A stretch of 64,000 bases of DNA from Microbulbifer aggregans (GTDB lineage: Bacteria > Pseudomonadota > Gammaproteobacteria > Pseudomonadales > Cellvibrionaceae), in contig NZ_JAIVKK010000001.1 of NCBI RefSeq assembly GCF_020524005.1, forward strand, positions 888,591 to 952,590. Direction: 5' to 3'. A program made the position numbers and the translations under genes. A model generated the notes under the pieces. The model searched no databases. It was given only the letters and a program-made list of their open reading frames with translations, and was not told where the DNA came from. Shown piece after piece: positions 36,767-46,480 of this stretch (its first letter is position 1; each line of letters begins with the position of its first letter).

Positions 36767-37936
36767 TCATGCGGTCTTCGGCTTTTTCTCGCGGAAATCC
36801 AGCCCCATGTCCCGGGAGATGATTTCCCGCATCACTTCGCTGGTGCCGGCGTAAATACGGGAAATACGCGCGTCGGCATAACGGCGGGAAATCCGGTATT
36901 CATCCATATAGCCGGCGCTGCCGTGAAACTGCAGGCACTGATCGACGACGCGGCCTTCCAGCTCAGAACAGAAGAGCTTCACTTTCGCTGCATCCGCCCC
37001 CTCAAGCGTACCGGCATTCAAATCCATCACGCAGCGATCCACGAATACCTGAGCCGCATCGAGCTCAGTCTGCATACTGGCAAACTGAAAGCGGTTGTTC
37101 TGGAAACTGGCTACCGGCTGGCCAAAGACCTTGCGCTCCCGGGTAAACTCCAGTGTTTCCTCAAGCGCAGCCTTGGCATTGGCCAGTGAGCAGGTCGCAC
37201 TCTGTAGCCGTTCCTCTGCCAGGTTCTGCATCAGGTAATAGAAACCTTTGCCGGGGTCACCCAGCTGATTGGCTTTGGGCACCCGCACTTCATCAAAAAA
37301 CAATTCGGCCGTGTCCTGCGCCTTCATACCCAGCTTGTCCAGGTTGCGCCCACGACTGAACCCTTCCATGCCCCGCTCAACCAGAAACAGGCCGACACCA
37401 TGCTTTTCCGTATCACTGGTTTTCGCGGCCACCACAAAAAGATCACCAATAATGCCGTTGGAGATATAGGTCTTGGCCCCGGACAACTTCCAGTGATCAC
37501 CACAGTCTACAGCACGGGTTTTCATCGCCGCGAGATCCGAGCCGGTATCCGGTTCCGTCATGGCGATACCGAGAATGATCTCGCCGCTGATACAACCGGG
37601 ATAAAAGCGGTCCTTCTGTTCATCCGTGGCCAGATTGCCGAGATAGCGTCCAACCAGACGATTGTGGGTGGGAATGAACACATCCCCACAACCAGCTCGG
37701 TACAGCTCTTCTATCAATACCTGCTCATAGCGGAAATTGTTCAGCCCCAGCCCGCCGAAGCGTTCTTCGGCCCACATAAACAGGAAACCCTGCTCCCCCG
37801 CCTTGCGGAATATTTCCCGGTCCACGACTCCCTGTTTACGCCACTGCTCCATATTCGGTACCGCTTCTGCCTGCAGGAACTTGCGCACCGAGTCGCGAAA
37901 CATCTCGTGGTCACTGTCGAAAAGTATGCGCTGCAT
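36767..37936 (-). CDS. Acyl-CoA dehydrogenase
   Basis: A 389-residue acyl-CoA dehydrogenase closely patterned like the one at 15971-17143: AMTEPDTGSDLAAMKT, SGAKTYISNGIIGD, DTAELFFDEVRVPKAN and IYAGTSEVMREIISR. The catalytic base is again probably the Glu of AEERLQSA. The start at 37936 has AAGGAGG seven bases upstream. It is divergent from the TetR gene, with a perfect palindrome between them, so its expression is likely controlled by that TetR. Confidence 0.93.
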   Translation of the reverse strand: MQRILFDSDHEMFRDSVRKFLQAEAVPNMEQWRKQGVVDREIFRKAGEQGFLFMWAEERFGGLGLNNFRYEQVLIEELYRAGCGDVFIPTHNRLVGRYLGNLATDEQKDRFYPGCISGEIILGIAMTEPDTGSDLAAMKTRAVDCGDHWKLSGAKTYISNGIIGDLFVVAAKTSDTEKHGVGLFLVERGMEGFSRGRNLDKLGMKAQDTAELFFDEVRVPKANQLGDPGKGFYYLMQNLAEERLQSATCSLANAKAALEETLEFTRERKVFGQPVASFQNNRFQFASMQTELDAAQVFVDRCVMDLNAGTLEGADAAKVKLFCSELEGRVVDQCLQFHGSAGYMDEYRISRRYADARISRIYAGTSEVMREIISRDMGLDFREKKPKTA

Positions 37937-38000
37937 GACGCTGCCTCCTTGAATTCGCCGTATTCGACACCTGAGCGGCATCGTCCAGCCAATCATAGGC

Positions 38001-38029
38001 AAACATACTTGCTTGTGACAAGTATGTTT
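38001..38029. promoter_or_regulatory. Palindromic operator candidate for the TetR regulator
   Basis: A perfect inverted repeat with 11-base arms, AAACATACTTG (38001-38011) and CAAGTATGTTT (38019-38029), around 7 bases. It sits between the divergent acyl-CoA dehydrogenase and tetR genes, where a TetR-family repressor normally binds. I did not find a second copy elsewhere in the window. Confidence 0.6.
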
Positions 38030-38148
38030 TTTGGTTAAACTGGACCCCATTCACACAATCCTGCATTCAGGCGCCAGATTGCTTAACTATCCCGCCAACG
38101 TTTGCGGCCGATACCGAACCCGGATCAAGAGACCCCACGCCAGAAAAG

Positions 38149-38775
38149 ATGAGCACGGAAAAAACAATACAACGCGAGCGCCTCACGCAGGCCGAGCGCA
38201 CCGCACAGTCGGACCGCCAGATGTTTGACGCCGCGATCCGCCTAATCGTCGACCAGGGACCGCAGCGCGCAACCCTTGCCGATATCGGTATCCTCGCCGG
38301 CTACAGCCGTGGACTTGCGGCATACCGTTACAAAACCAAAGACGTTTTCTACAGCGCCCTCATCGAACACCTGCATCATTTGTGGTGCGCGGAACTGGAC
38401 AGCTCTGTCGCCAACACAAGTGGCATGGACACCATCATCGCCGCGGTGAGCGCGCTGCAGAACTTTGTCCGCTCGAACCCCGACCACCTGCGGGCGATGT
38501 ACAAACTCTACTACCACACCATCGATCACCACTCCGAGACCACCCAGAAACTACAGGAAATTCACGCAAACCAGCGCAAGCAAGCGGTTCGCTGGATTAG
38601 CGAATGCAATCAGAAAGGAAAACACGGGCTTGCCGGCGAAGCATTCGCCGAGCAGTACTGCGCCCTGGTATTCGGCGCTATTTACCAATGGCTGGTCAGC
38701 CCCGAGCTGATCGATCTCGATCGACTACTGGAAAACTGCAAACTGAGCCTCAGGCTGATCGCCGGCGAGCCGTAA
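38149..38775 (+). CDS. TetR family transcriptional regulator
   Basis: A 208-residue TetR regulator. The DNA-binding domain is at about 20-65 (QMFDAAIRLIVDQGPQRATL, then DIGILAGYSRGLAAYRYKTK and DVFYSALIEHL), followed by an all-helical ligand domain. It is divergent from the acyl-CoA dehydrogenase/nitronate-monooxygenase unit and upstream of the GMC oxidoreductase in the same direction (45 bases), so it may control both. The ligand is probably an acyl-CoA, as for many TetR proteins beside such genes. Confidence 0.9.
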   Translation: MSTEKTIQRERLTQAERTAQSDRQMFDAAIRLIVDQGPQRATLADIGILAGYSRGLAAYRYKTKDVFYSALIEHLHHLWCAELDSSVANTSGMDTIIAAVSALQNFVRSNPDHLRAMYKLYYHTIDHHSETTQKLQEIHANQRKQAVRWISECNQKGKHGLAGEAFAEQYCALVFGAIYQWLVSPELIDLDRLLENCKLSLRLIAGEP

Positions 38776-38820
38776 TAGCCACACAGTCCGGGCTCACAAC
38801 AAAAATAACGAGAGTGCGGC

Positions 38821-40452
38821 ATGAGTGAAGAAAACGCGTTTGATTACATCATTGTGGGCGGCGGCTCGGCCGGCTGCGTTATGGCCAACCGCCTGAGCGC
38901 AGACGGTCGCTATAGCGTGTGCCTGCTGGAGGCGGGCCCGCCGGACGACAGCCTGCTGATCCGCATGCCCATTGGCATTGGCCTGCTGGTTGCCGGGGAC
39001 AAGTACAATTACCCCCATTACACCGTCCCGCAGAAGCACCTGAACAACCGAAGTCTTTACTGGCCACGGGGCAAGACCCTCGGCGGCTGCAGCTCGATCA
39101 ACGCCATGGTGTATATCCGCGGCAACCCCCACGACTACGACAACTGGGAACAGGCTGGCAACACGGGTTGGAACTGGGAAAATCTGCAGCCCTACTTCCT
39201 GAAAGCCGAGGGCAACGAGCGCGGCCGCGATACCCACCACAATGACAACGGCCCCCTCGCCGTTTCCGACCTGCGTTGGAAAACCCGCGCTGGTGCGGCG
39301 TTCGTCGCCGCCGCCGTCAGTGCAGGCCATTCGGCCAACGAGGATTTCAACGGCCACTCCCAACTGGGTTTTGGTTTTTATCAGGTCACCCAGAAAAACG
39401 GTTCCCGCTGTTCCGCCGCCACGGCCTACCTGAAGCCCGCCGCCGCACGCCACAACCTCAATATCAAAACCGGCGTCCGTGTTGCCCGAATACTTCTGCG
39501 AGGCGACACGGCAACGGGGGTCGAACTCTTGGATGGGGCCCGGATCAGTGCCCACCGCGAGGTCATTCTCTGCGCCGGTGCACTGCAGTCGCCACAGCTG
39601 CTGCAACTGTCGGGAATCGGCGATGAACAAACCCTGCGAACCGTGGGGATCAAGACCAGGCGCCATCTGCCTGGTGTCGGGGAAAACCTGCAGGATCATC
39701 TCGATGTCACCCAGGTCATCAAGGTCAATCGCCCGATCACATTTTCCAATTCGCTTTGGCCGACTCTCAAGGCGGCAGCCAGCCTGCCCGCTTTCCTCTT
39801 GCGCAACAAAGGCATGCTCACCAGCAACGGCGCCGAGGCCGGCGGCTTCAGTCGCTCGTCCCATGCCCGCGGGTATGCGGACCTGCAATTCCACCTCACC
39901 TCCGCGCCTCTGTTTGACCACGGGCGCCACCGCCCCGGTGGCTACGGTTACTCCCTGCATGTGTGCGGGCTGCGCCCCAAGAGCCGCGGCAGCGTCAAAC
40001 TGAAAACCGCGAACCCTAGCGATCAACCGCTGATCGACGCCAATTTTCTGGATCACCCGGACGACCTTTCGGTACTGATCGAAGGGGTCGAGCAGGCGCG
40101 GGAAATCATCGAACAACCGGAACTCCAGCAGTACCACAAGCATTGGTGGCTACCGGAAAAACGTCTGCAAACCCGCTCCGATATCGAGCGGTTTATTCGG
40201 GAACACGGCGAGAGTGTTTACCACCCGGTAGGCACCTGCCGCATGGGCAATGATGCTATGGCAGTAGTCGACGGCGAGCTGCGCGTGCACGGCGTAGGCC
40301 GCCTCAGGGTCATCGACGCCTCCATCATGCCGAATATTGTCAGCGGCAATACCAATGCGCCGGTGATCGCCGTGGCCGAACGCGCGGCGGAGATGATCCT
40401 TGGTATCGCAAAATCCTCTCCTGCCCGCGAGACATTAGAAGCTCAGACCTGA
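38821..40452 (+). CDS. GMC family FAD-dependent alcohol dehydrogenase
   Basis: A 543-residue glucose-methanol-choline oxidoreductase. The FAD-binding GGGSAGCVMANRL is at about 13-25, then LLEAGP, WPRGKTLGGCSSINAMVY (GMC signature 1), GALQSPQLLQLSGIG (signature 2) and YHPVGTCRMG with NTNAPVIAVAERAAE at the C-terminus; the catalytic His is in YHPVG. The closest-looking relatives are AlkJ-type and polyethylene-glycol dehydrogenases that oxidise long-chain primary alcohols at the inner membrane face. There is no signal peptide. A large reading frame lies antisense to it but is a shadow. Confidence 0.92.
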   Translation: MSEENAFDYIIVGGGSAGCVMANRLSADGRYSVCLLEAGPPDDSLLIRMPIGIGLLVAGDKYNYPHYTVPQKHLNNRSLYWPRGKTLGGCSSINAMVYIRGNPHDYDNWEQAGNTGWNWENLQPYFLKAEGNERGRDTHHNDNGPLAVSDLRWKTRAGAAFVAAAVSAGHSANEDFNGHSQLGFGFYQVTQKNGSRCSAATAYLKPAAARHNLNIKTGVRVARILLRGDTATGVELLDGARISAHREVILCAGALQSPQLLQLSGIGDEQTLRTVGIKTRRHLPGVGENLQDHLDVTQVIKVNRPITFSNSLWPTLKAAASLPAFLLRNKGMLTSNGAEAGGFSRSSHARGYADLQFHLTSAPLFDHGRHRPGGYGYSLHVCGLRPKSRGSVKLKTANPSDQPLIDANFLDHPDDLSVLIEGVEQAREIIEQPELQQYHKHWWLPEKRLQTRSDIERFIREHGESVYHPVGTCRMGNDAMAVVDGELRVHGVGRLRVIDASIMPNIVSGNTNAPVIAVAERAAEMILGIAKSSPARETLEAQT

Positions 40453-40470
40453 ACCACCGTTCCAGTTACG

Positions 40471-40498
40471 CCGGCTGCAGTAAATATGGTGCAGCCGG
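40471..40498 (+). terminator. Possible terminator hairpin after the GMC gene
   Basis: CCGGCTGC (40471-40478) pairs with GCAGCCGG (40491-40498) 19 bases after the stop codon. There is no T-run, so efficiency is uncertain. Confidence 0.4.
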
Positions 40499-40725
40499 AC
40501 TGACACCATAATCATCACGTTAACCCCAACCTGAAAATATTTATTTTTCTCCTGCATCCAAACCCCGCCATGAGATTGTCCTAACCCCGACTGGCAAAAA
40601 TGACATTCAACGCTGATCCAGCTCGTTCCGGCGACCGGCACGTAGCCAATGGTCGGATATTCGTGATTCCATGAATTCCAAACCGGATCCACCGTCGCAA
40701 TGGCAAGTTCCGCAATCCAGGCAAG

Positions 40726-41910
40726 ATGAGAAAGATGAAAAACAAATTTTTGAAAGCGGCCGCTCCGGTTGCCGTGATCGCACTGGGCTTTGGGGTAGTG
40801 CAAATGATGGCCGCAACTAAACCTGCGCCAGAGAAAAAAGAAGAAGAGCAGCGCCTGGTATCGCTGCTCTATTCAGAGGCCCGGGAGGAAGCGGTTCACC
40901 TTTCCGTGGCCACCCAGGGCGAGGTTCGCCCCCACACTGAAATCGACCTTACGCCACAGGTCTCGGGCCGCATTGTCGCGATCGCCGACAACTTCGCCGA
41001 AGGCGCTGGCTTTGAACCCGGGGAAACATTGATTCAACTGGACGACGCTGACTTCCGCCTCGCGGTCGCGCGCGCCAAAGCGGGCGTAGAACAGGCCAAA
41101 GTCCTGCTACTCCAGGCCGAGGCGGCGGCAACGGTCAAACGCCAGCAGTGGCTTGCCCTCAACCCCAACAAAGAGCCCACCCCATTACAGGTTAACAAGC
41201 CTCAGGTAGCCGAAGCGGAAGCCAACTTACGCTCTGCCCGGGCGGAACTGGCCGATGCGGAACTCAACCTCGCGCGCACAAAAATCAAATTGCCATTCCG
41301 CGGCCGGGTCGTTAACCGGGAAGTCGGCGTTGGCCAGTACGTTACCGCAAGCACATCACTGGGCCGTGTTTTCGCTACCGACCGGGTAGAAATTCGCCTG
41401 CCTCTCACCGATACCCAGCTACAGGAACTGGCACTGCCGATGGGCTTTGTGAGTACCACAAATAACCCGGGCCCGCAGGTTACCCTTTCCGCCCAGGTAG
41501 GCTCTCAGGAGCGCCACTGGCAGGGCCGGATCGTGCGCACCCAGGCGGCCGTGGACCAGCAAACCCGCCTGATCTACGCCGTCGCTGAAGTCCAGGATCC
41601 CTACGGCAAAGGCGCGAGCAACGGCGTTCCACTGGCGGTGGGCCTGTTTGTCACCGCTGAGGCAGAGGGTGTCCAGGAACAGAGCGCACTGGTTGTTCCC
41701 CGTGAAGCACTGCGCAGTGCCGACAAAGTCTATGTAATCGACAAAGACAACCGCCTGGATATTCGCACCGTAAAAATACTCTCCACCTCCGAAAACCGGG
41801 TAGTTATTGCTTCCGGCCTGGAAGACGGCGAGCGCGTGGTAACGTCCACCATCGCCAACGCCATTGATGGTATGGAAGTACAACCCATCACCCAGCTGGC
41901 CCGCAATTAA
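40726..41910 (+). CDS. RND efflux periplasmic adaptor (membrane fusion protein)
   Basis: A 394-residue HlyD/AcrA-type adaptor with an N-terminal hydrophobic signal/anchor (about 8-30) and no lipobox Cys. The barrel-lipoyl domain has TQGEVRPHTEIDLTPQVSGR and PGETLIQLDDADF. A helical hairpin (about 120-180) is followed by TKIKLPFRGRVVNREVGVGQ, the second half of the lipoyl domain. It links the inner-membrane pump to an outer-membrane channel. The permease follows 12 bases later. No outer-membrane factor gene is present here, so TolC may be shared. An alternative ATG lies at 40735. Confidence 0.92.
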   Translation: MRKMKNKFLKAAAPVAVIALGFGVVQMMAATKPAPEKKEEEQRLVSLLYSEAREEAVHLSVATQGEVRPHTEIDLTPQVSGRIVAIADNFAEGAGFEPGETLIQLDDADFRLAVARAKAGVEQAKVLLLQAEAAATVKRQQWLALNPNKEPTPLQVNKPQVAEAEANLRSARAELADAELNLARTKIKLPFRGRVVNREVGVGQYVTASTSLGRVFATDRVEIRLPLTDTQLQELALPMGFVSTTNNPGPQVTLSAQVGSQERHWQGRIVRTQAAVDQQTRLIYAVAEVQDPYGKGASNGVPLAVGLFVTAEAEGVQEQSALVVPREALRSADKVYVIDKDNRLDIRTVKILSTSENRVVIASGLEDGERVVTSTIANAIDGMEVQPITQLARN

Positions 41911-41922
41911 CGGAGTGTACTC

Positions 41923-44900
41923 ATGAACAGTTTGATTGAGTGGTGGGCCCGCAACAGCGTAGCCGCCAACCTCGCCATGATCGGGATCTTTGTCGCCGGC
42001 CTGATTGGATTTGGCAGCATGGAGCGTGAGATGGACCCGCAGGTGCGCTTCCCCGGTTTGGAAATTCGCGTTTCCTGGCCCGGTGCAGCACCGCAGGAAG
42101 TGGAAGAACAGATCGTCTCGCGCATCGAGGAAGCAGTAAGCGACCTCGACAACATTGAGTGGGTACGCTCCTCTTCCGGGGAGAGCATGGGGGAAGTCTA
42201 TATCCTCGCGGAATCCAACGTGGATTTTGCCCGCTTTATGAACGACGTAAAAATCCGGGTGGACGGCATTTCTTCTTTTCCCCGCGATATCGAACCGCCA
42301 CAGGTACACCAGTGGGTAAACCGGCAAGAGTTTATTCGTGTAGCCGTCCACGGTGATTTGGGCGAACGCGAGCTGAAGCGACTGGCAGAACAACTGCGTC
42401 GTGAAGCCGCTACTCTACCCGCAGTTTCCATCGTGGAACTGTTCGGCACGCGCATGGAAGAAGTCTCCATCGAAGTGAGCGAACTTGCCCTGCGCCGCTA
42501 CGGGCTGACCTTCCAGCAAGTCGCCGATGCGATTCGCGCAAACTCGCTCAACCAGTCCGCCGGCGCGGTGCGCACTGAAGTTGGTACCTACCAGCTCAAG
42601 GTACGCAACCAGGCCGACACAGAGCAGGAATTTGCCAAAATCATCGTTCGCCAGACTGCCGACGGCGGCACCATTCGCGTTGGCGATGTTGCCACCATCG
42701 TGGACGGCTTCGAAGACAACGAGATCCTCGCCACCCTGAACGGCGAACCCGCGGTTCTGCTGCAGGTGATGAGTACCGAGACCATGGATATCGTCACCGC
42801 CTCGGCATCCATTCGCAAGTGGATTGAAGAGCGCAGTGAAACGCTGCCGACCGGTGCCAGGCTCACCCTCTGGACCGACAATGCGGATGAATTCAAAGGC
42901 CGCCTGGAAACCATCGGCAGCTCCGCATTCCAGGGCCTGATCCTGGTACTGCTGGTGCTGTTGTTCAGCCTGCGACCGAAAGTAGCCCTGTGGGTTGCGA
43001 TGGGCATCGCCACTGCCTACGCGGGTGCTTTCGTACTGCTGCCTACCGTCGGTGTATCCCTGAACATGCTGTCGACCTTCGCCTTCCTGCTGGTTCTGGG
43101 GATCGTGGTGGACGATGCAATCGTCGTCGGTGAAAGCATCCATACCGAGTCCCATAATCCCGAGCATCAGGGCCCCGGGGGCAGCCTGAATGCGGCTGTG
43201 ATCGGCACCCAGCTAGTGGCCAAACCGGTCGTGTTTGCCGTAGTTACCACTATCCTCGCCTTTTTGCCGTGGATCTTTATCAGTGGCTCTACCAGCGATT
43301 TCACCCGCCATATCACCTGGGTGGTGATACTCGCGCTGGTATTCTCGCTGATTGAGTCGCTGTTTATCCTCCCGGCGCACTTGAGCAACCTGAAGCCCCG
43401 CACAAAGCTCGGCCGCTTCGGTCGTATACAGAAACGAATTGCCGACGGTATCGTGCACTTTGCGCACAACCACTACCGTCGCATCGGCCAGTGGGCGGTC
43501 GACCGCCGCTACCTCACCCTGAGTATTTTTATTGCGGTGCTTATGGTCGGCTTCGGAATGTTCGGCAATGGCTGGGTGAAAAAGAGCTTCATGCCCGAGA
43601 TCGAATCTGACCAGGTAATCGTCAATGTGGTGATGCCGGAAGGTGCGCCCTACAGCCGCGCGCTGGAAGTGCTGGCACAGTTGCAGGATGCGGAAAAGCG
43701 CCTGGAACAGGAAGTGAACCAGCGCACCAATGGTGAGGGCGCACTGATCGAAAACTGGTATACCCGTTCTCGCCGCGACAGCGTCATGGCCATCGTCCAG
43801 CTCGCACCGCCGGAAGTGCGCGACATGACCGCCAAAGAAGCCGCATTGCGCTTGCGGGAGCTGCTGGGTGATATCCCGGATGCCAAGGAGGTCTCTGTCC
43901 AGTACTCCTTCAACAACAGCGGTCCCGGATTCGAACTTTCCATTCGCCACCCGGACCTGGACGTATTGCGCGCAGCCACGGCAGATCTCGAGCAAAAGCT
44001 GCGTACTTACGAGAACCTGTACGATATTCGCAACAACCTGGAAGGTGCCTCAGAAGAGATTCGCATCGACCTGAAACCGGGGGCAGCCAAGCTTGGCCTG
44101 ACCCTGGCCGAGGTCAACCGCCAGGTACGCCAGGCCTACTTTGGCGAAGAGGTACAGCGCCTGCCCAGAGCCGGCCAGGATGTGAAAGTCATGGTGCGCT
44201 ACCCGTTGGAGGCCCGCCGCTCCATCGAAAGCCTGAAAGACTTCCGGGTGCGCACCGCCGATGGTCGCGAAGTACCCCTGCTCGCTGTCGCCGATCTGGA
44301 GTATGCCCCGGGTATCAAGCGCATCCAGCGCTGGAATGGCAACCGCGCAGCCCGGGTTATGGCCGACCTGAAAGACGATGTACGCGGCGACATCATGAAG
44401 GACCTGAACGAAAACTTCTTCCCGGACTGGGAAAAGCGCTACCCGGGTATTATCCGCGGCGCGATTGGCCAGGCGGAAGGTGAAAAACGCTTTATCCAGG
44501 AAGTACTCGGGCTCTACACCATGGCTTTCTTCGCCATGTACAGCCTGCTGGCCATTGCGTTCCGCAGCTACGCGCAGCCAATCCTGATCCTGGTCGCCAT
44601 CCCGTTTGCTTTCGTCGGCGCCATTCTGGGCCACGCCGCCATGGGCATGACCATGGCCATCTTCAGCTACTTCGGTATCGCCGCCGCGGCTGGGGTTGTG
44701 GTCAACGACAACCTGGTATTGATGGATCACTGCAACCGCTTACGCGATCGGGGCATGGAGCCACTGAAGGCCGTCGTGGAAGCCGGCGTATCCCGCTTCC
44801 GCCCGATCCTGCTTACCACCATCACCACTATTGTCGGCCTGCTGCCGATGATGATGGAGCGGAGTATCCAGGCTGCATTTTTGCAACCAATTGTGGTGGC

Positions 44901-45063
44901 GCTGGCGTTCGGGGTCTTTGTCGCCTTCTTTGTGACCTTGCTACTGGTGCCTGCGCTCTATGGCGTCGGCGTGGATATCAGCAACACTGCAGCCCGGATA
45001 AAACAGGGCGTGATTGGGCGAATTACCGGAGCCACCGCAGTAAAGCCACAGACTGAGCTTTAA
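41923..45063 (+). CDS. RND efflux permease
   Basis: A 1046-residue resistance-nodulation-division inner-membrane transporter. TM1 is near residue 15-30, then a large periplasmic loop and two blocks of TM helices. LVLGIVVDDAIVVGESIHTE in TM4 carries the two Asp residues of the proton relay; AAGVVVNDNLVLMDHCNRL is the repeat counterpart. It expels hydrophobic compounds using the proton gradient. It forms an operon with the adaptor and ends at a strong terminator. Hydrocarbon or carboxylate export next to the catabolic island is plausible but not shown. Confidence 0.94.
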   Translation: MNSLIEWWARNSVAANLAMIGIFVAGLIGFGSMEREMDPQVRFPGLEIRVSWPGAAPQEVEEQIVSRIEEAVSDLDNIEWVRSSSGESMGEVYILAESNVDFARFMNDVKIRVDGISSFPRDIEPPQVHQWVNRQEFIRVAVHGDLGERELKRLAEQLRREAATLPAVSIVELFGTRMEEVSIEVSELALRRYGLTFQQVADAIRANSLNQSAGAVRTEVGTYQLKVRNQADTEQEFAKIIVRQTADGGTIRVGDVATIVDGFEDNEILATLNGEPAVLLQVMSTETMDIVTASASIRKWIEERSETLPTGARLTLWTDNADEFKGRLETIGSSAFQGLILVLLVLLFSLRPKVALWVAMGIATAYAGAFVLLPTVGVSLNMLSTFAFLLVLGIVVDDAIVVGESIHTESHNPEHQGPGGSLNAAVIGTQLVAKPVVFAVVTTILAFLPWIFISGSTSDFTRHITWVVILALVFSLIESLFILPAHLSNLKPRTKLGRFGRIQKRIADGIVHFAHNHYRRIGQWAVDRRYLTLSIFIAVLMVGFGMFGNGWVKKSFMPEIESDQVIVNVVMPEGAPYSRALEVLAQLQDAEKRLEQEVNQRTNGEGALIENWYTRSRRDSVMAIVQLAPPEVRDMTAKEAALRLRELLGDIPDAKEVSVQYSFNNSGPGFELSIRHPDLDVLRAATADLEQKLRTYENLYDIRNNLEGASEEIRIDLKPGAAKLGLTLAEVNRQVRQAYFGEEVQRLPRAGQDVKVMVRYPLEARRSIESLKDFRVRTADGREVPLLAVADLEYAPGIKRIQRWNGNRAARVMADLKDDVRGDIMKDLNENFFPDWEKRYPGIIRGAIGQAEGEKRFIQEVLGLYTMAFFAMYSLLAIAFRSYAQPILILVAIPFAFVGAILGHAAMGMTMAIFSYFGIAAAAGVVVNDNLVLMDHCNRLRDRGMEPLKAVVEAGVSRFRPILLTTITTIVGLLPMMMERSIQAAFLQPIVVALAFGVFVAFFVTLLLVPALYGVGVDISNTAARIKQGVIGRITGATAVKPQTEL

Positions 45064-45112
45064 TGGCCTGGAAAGATAGCTCCATCAAGACAGGTCAATA
45101 AAGAGACCTCCA

Positions 45113-45156
45113 TAAAAAAAGCCCCGGGAAAAACTTCCCGGGGCTTTTTTATTTTT
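45113..45156. terminator. Strong bidirectional intrinsic terminator
   Basis: A perfect 10-bp stem, GCCCCGGGAA/TTCCCGGGGC, flanked by A7 on one side and T6ATTTTT on the other. It ends the RND operon and the oppositely oriented carnitine operon. Confidence 0.95.
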
Positions 45157-45167
45157 GGAGAGAAGGA

Positions 45168-45590
45168 TTACTCAGCGGCAGCCATATACTGTTGCGCCTT
45201 CTCCCGCATCACATCCGGAATCGGTGCCGTACCCCGCTGTTTGAGATCAAACAGTACCGACGTGGCCTTGTTTACCGCAGCCACTTCTCCGCTCTCACTC
45301 AAGTACAGGGTTTGCAGGTAGGTAATGGAGCTGTTGCCAATTCGCAATGCTTCACAGTCCACATGCACAAGCGCACCTTCCGGAACTTCGGCTTTGTAAT
45401 CGATCTCGTGGCGCACATCGGCCCAGCCCAACCTCCGTTCACCATCGACCATGGCGTTGTGCCCCAGCACCAGCATAAAGTGCTGCATGGCATCATCGAA
45501 CATTCCCACGTAATTGCGGGTGTTCATATGCCCCATTTCATCGCACAGCCAGGTGTGCGCTACACCGGAAAAAGTACGTACACTCGCCAT
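45168..45590 (-). CDS. cdhB: Hot-dog acyl-CoA thioesterase, probable betainyl-CoA thioesterase
   Basis: A 140-residue 4-hydroxybenzoyl-CoA thioesterase-type hot-dog protein: WLCDEMGHMNTRNYVGMFDDAMQHF split across about 14-38, with the Asp/Gly-His-Met-Asn active-site region, then RHEIDYKAEVPEGA. In carnitine catabolism of Pseudomonas, cdhB hydrolyses betainyl-CoA to glycine betaine, and carnitine dehydrogenase and BKACE genes are in this cluster. Its ATG overlaps the stop of the preceding hydrolase gene (TAATG), so translation is coupled. The symbol rests on context. Confidence 0.8.
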   Translation of the reverse strand: MASVRTFSGVAHTWLCDEMGHMNTRNYVGMFDDAMQHFMLVLGHNAMVDGERRLGWADVRHEIDYKAEVPEGALVHVDCEALRIGNSSITYLQTLYLSESGEVAAVNKATSVLFDLKQRGTAPIPDVMREKAQQYMAAAE

Positions 45591-46480
45591 TACTGATTGC
45601 CCTTGATCATCTTCAGCATGGTCTGCCAGGCGTCTTCCGTCGCTTTTGCATCGTATACGGAACCCGCGTCGATATTCGCCTGGTTCGGATTGGCATGATC
45701 GAAGGTATGGGTGGCGCCCGGATAGATCTTCACCGTCAGGTTGCCGGCAGTTTCTGGGTGGTTGGGCTTGTATGCCTGACAGACTTCTTCTTGGATATAG
45801 CGGTCGTCGGCACCGAGGAACATCACGCTATCCACGTCCACAGTCCACAGCTGCATGCAGGAGCCATAGAACATGAAAGCACCCTGTACGTGCTGCTCGA
45901 ACCCAACCTTCGGCCATTCGGCAAGACTGAAAGGCGCGCTTTTGGCAGAGGCTTGGGCCAGTGCCGCCCAGATGGTGACCGCACCGTGGGAGAAACCGGC
46001 CAGATAGAGCTGGCCTGCATCCACGCGGGGATCATTCTTGACGTCTTCAATGGTGGCGAGGATATCCGCGGAACGCTGCCAGGGGGTCATTGCCTGGAAG
46101 TTACACGCCTGCTGCCAGTCGATACCGCGGCCCTCGTAACTGTCGACCGCGATCATGCCGATGCCAGCACCGTTGAATTTTTCGGCCCAGTCCTTTTCAT
46201 GGCTGGCGGTAGGACCACTGCAACCGTGAAAGAACAGAACCGTCGGCACTTTGCCCTCGCCTTCGGGGAAAAAGCGCTGGTCGTATGGGCGCAACTCTTT
46301 GCTGATGGCGGTCATGGAGGTTTCTTTTACGGTGGCTTTTGCATGGGCAATCGCATTGGCCACAAACGAGGCTACACCGCCCTCTTCCACAACCTCTTCG
46401 AGTTCCTGCCGGCTTTCGTCGTTCGCCTGCGCGAAAGGAGCCAGCAACAACGCGGCCAGGACTAAACTGGATCTAAACAT
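45590..46480 (-). CDS. Exported dienelactone-hydrolase-like alpha/beta hydrolase
   Basis: A 296-residue alpha/beta hydrolase with a signal peptide (1-20, ending LAPFAQA). The oxyanion strand is VLFFHGCSG near 75, the nucleophile elbow GFSHG is near 170, an acid Asp follows in MFLGADDRY, and the catalytic His is in GATHTFDH. It should act in the periplasm. Between the transporter and thioesterase genes of a carnitine cluster, a role in hydrolysing O-acylcarnitines (as proposed for HocS) to free carnitine is a reasonable guess. The start overlaps the BCCT stop by 8 bases. Confidence 0.78.
   Translation of the reverse strand: MFRSSLVLAALLLAPFAQANDESRQELEEVVEEGGVASFVANAIAHAKATVKETSMTAISKELRPYDQRFFPEGEGKVPTVLFFHGCSGPTASHEKDWAEKFNGAGIGMIAVDSYEGRGIDWQQACNFQAMTPWQRSADILATIEDVKNDPRVDAGQLYLAGFSHGAVTIWAALAQASAKSAPFSLAEWPKVGFEQHVQGAFMFYGSCMQLWTVDVDSVMFLGADDRYIQEEVCQAYKPNHPETAGNLTVKIYPGATHTFDHANPNQANIDAGSVYDAKATEDAWQTMLKMIKGNQ

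Noticed and set aside
38794..40143. 449-codon minus-strand frame opposite the GMC oxidoreductase
   Set aside because: It mirrors a clear GMC enzyme with all its motifs; the antisense product is low-complexity (Gly, Val, Ala-rich) with no domain. High-GC coding DNA commonly leaves such shadows.
41419..44730. Several 225-325-codon minus-strand frames opposite the RND permease and adaptor
   Set aside because: All lie within two unmistakable RND genes and show no domains.
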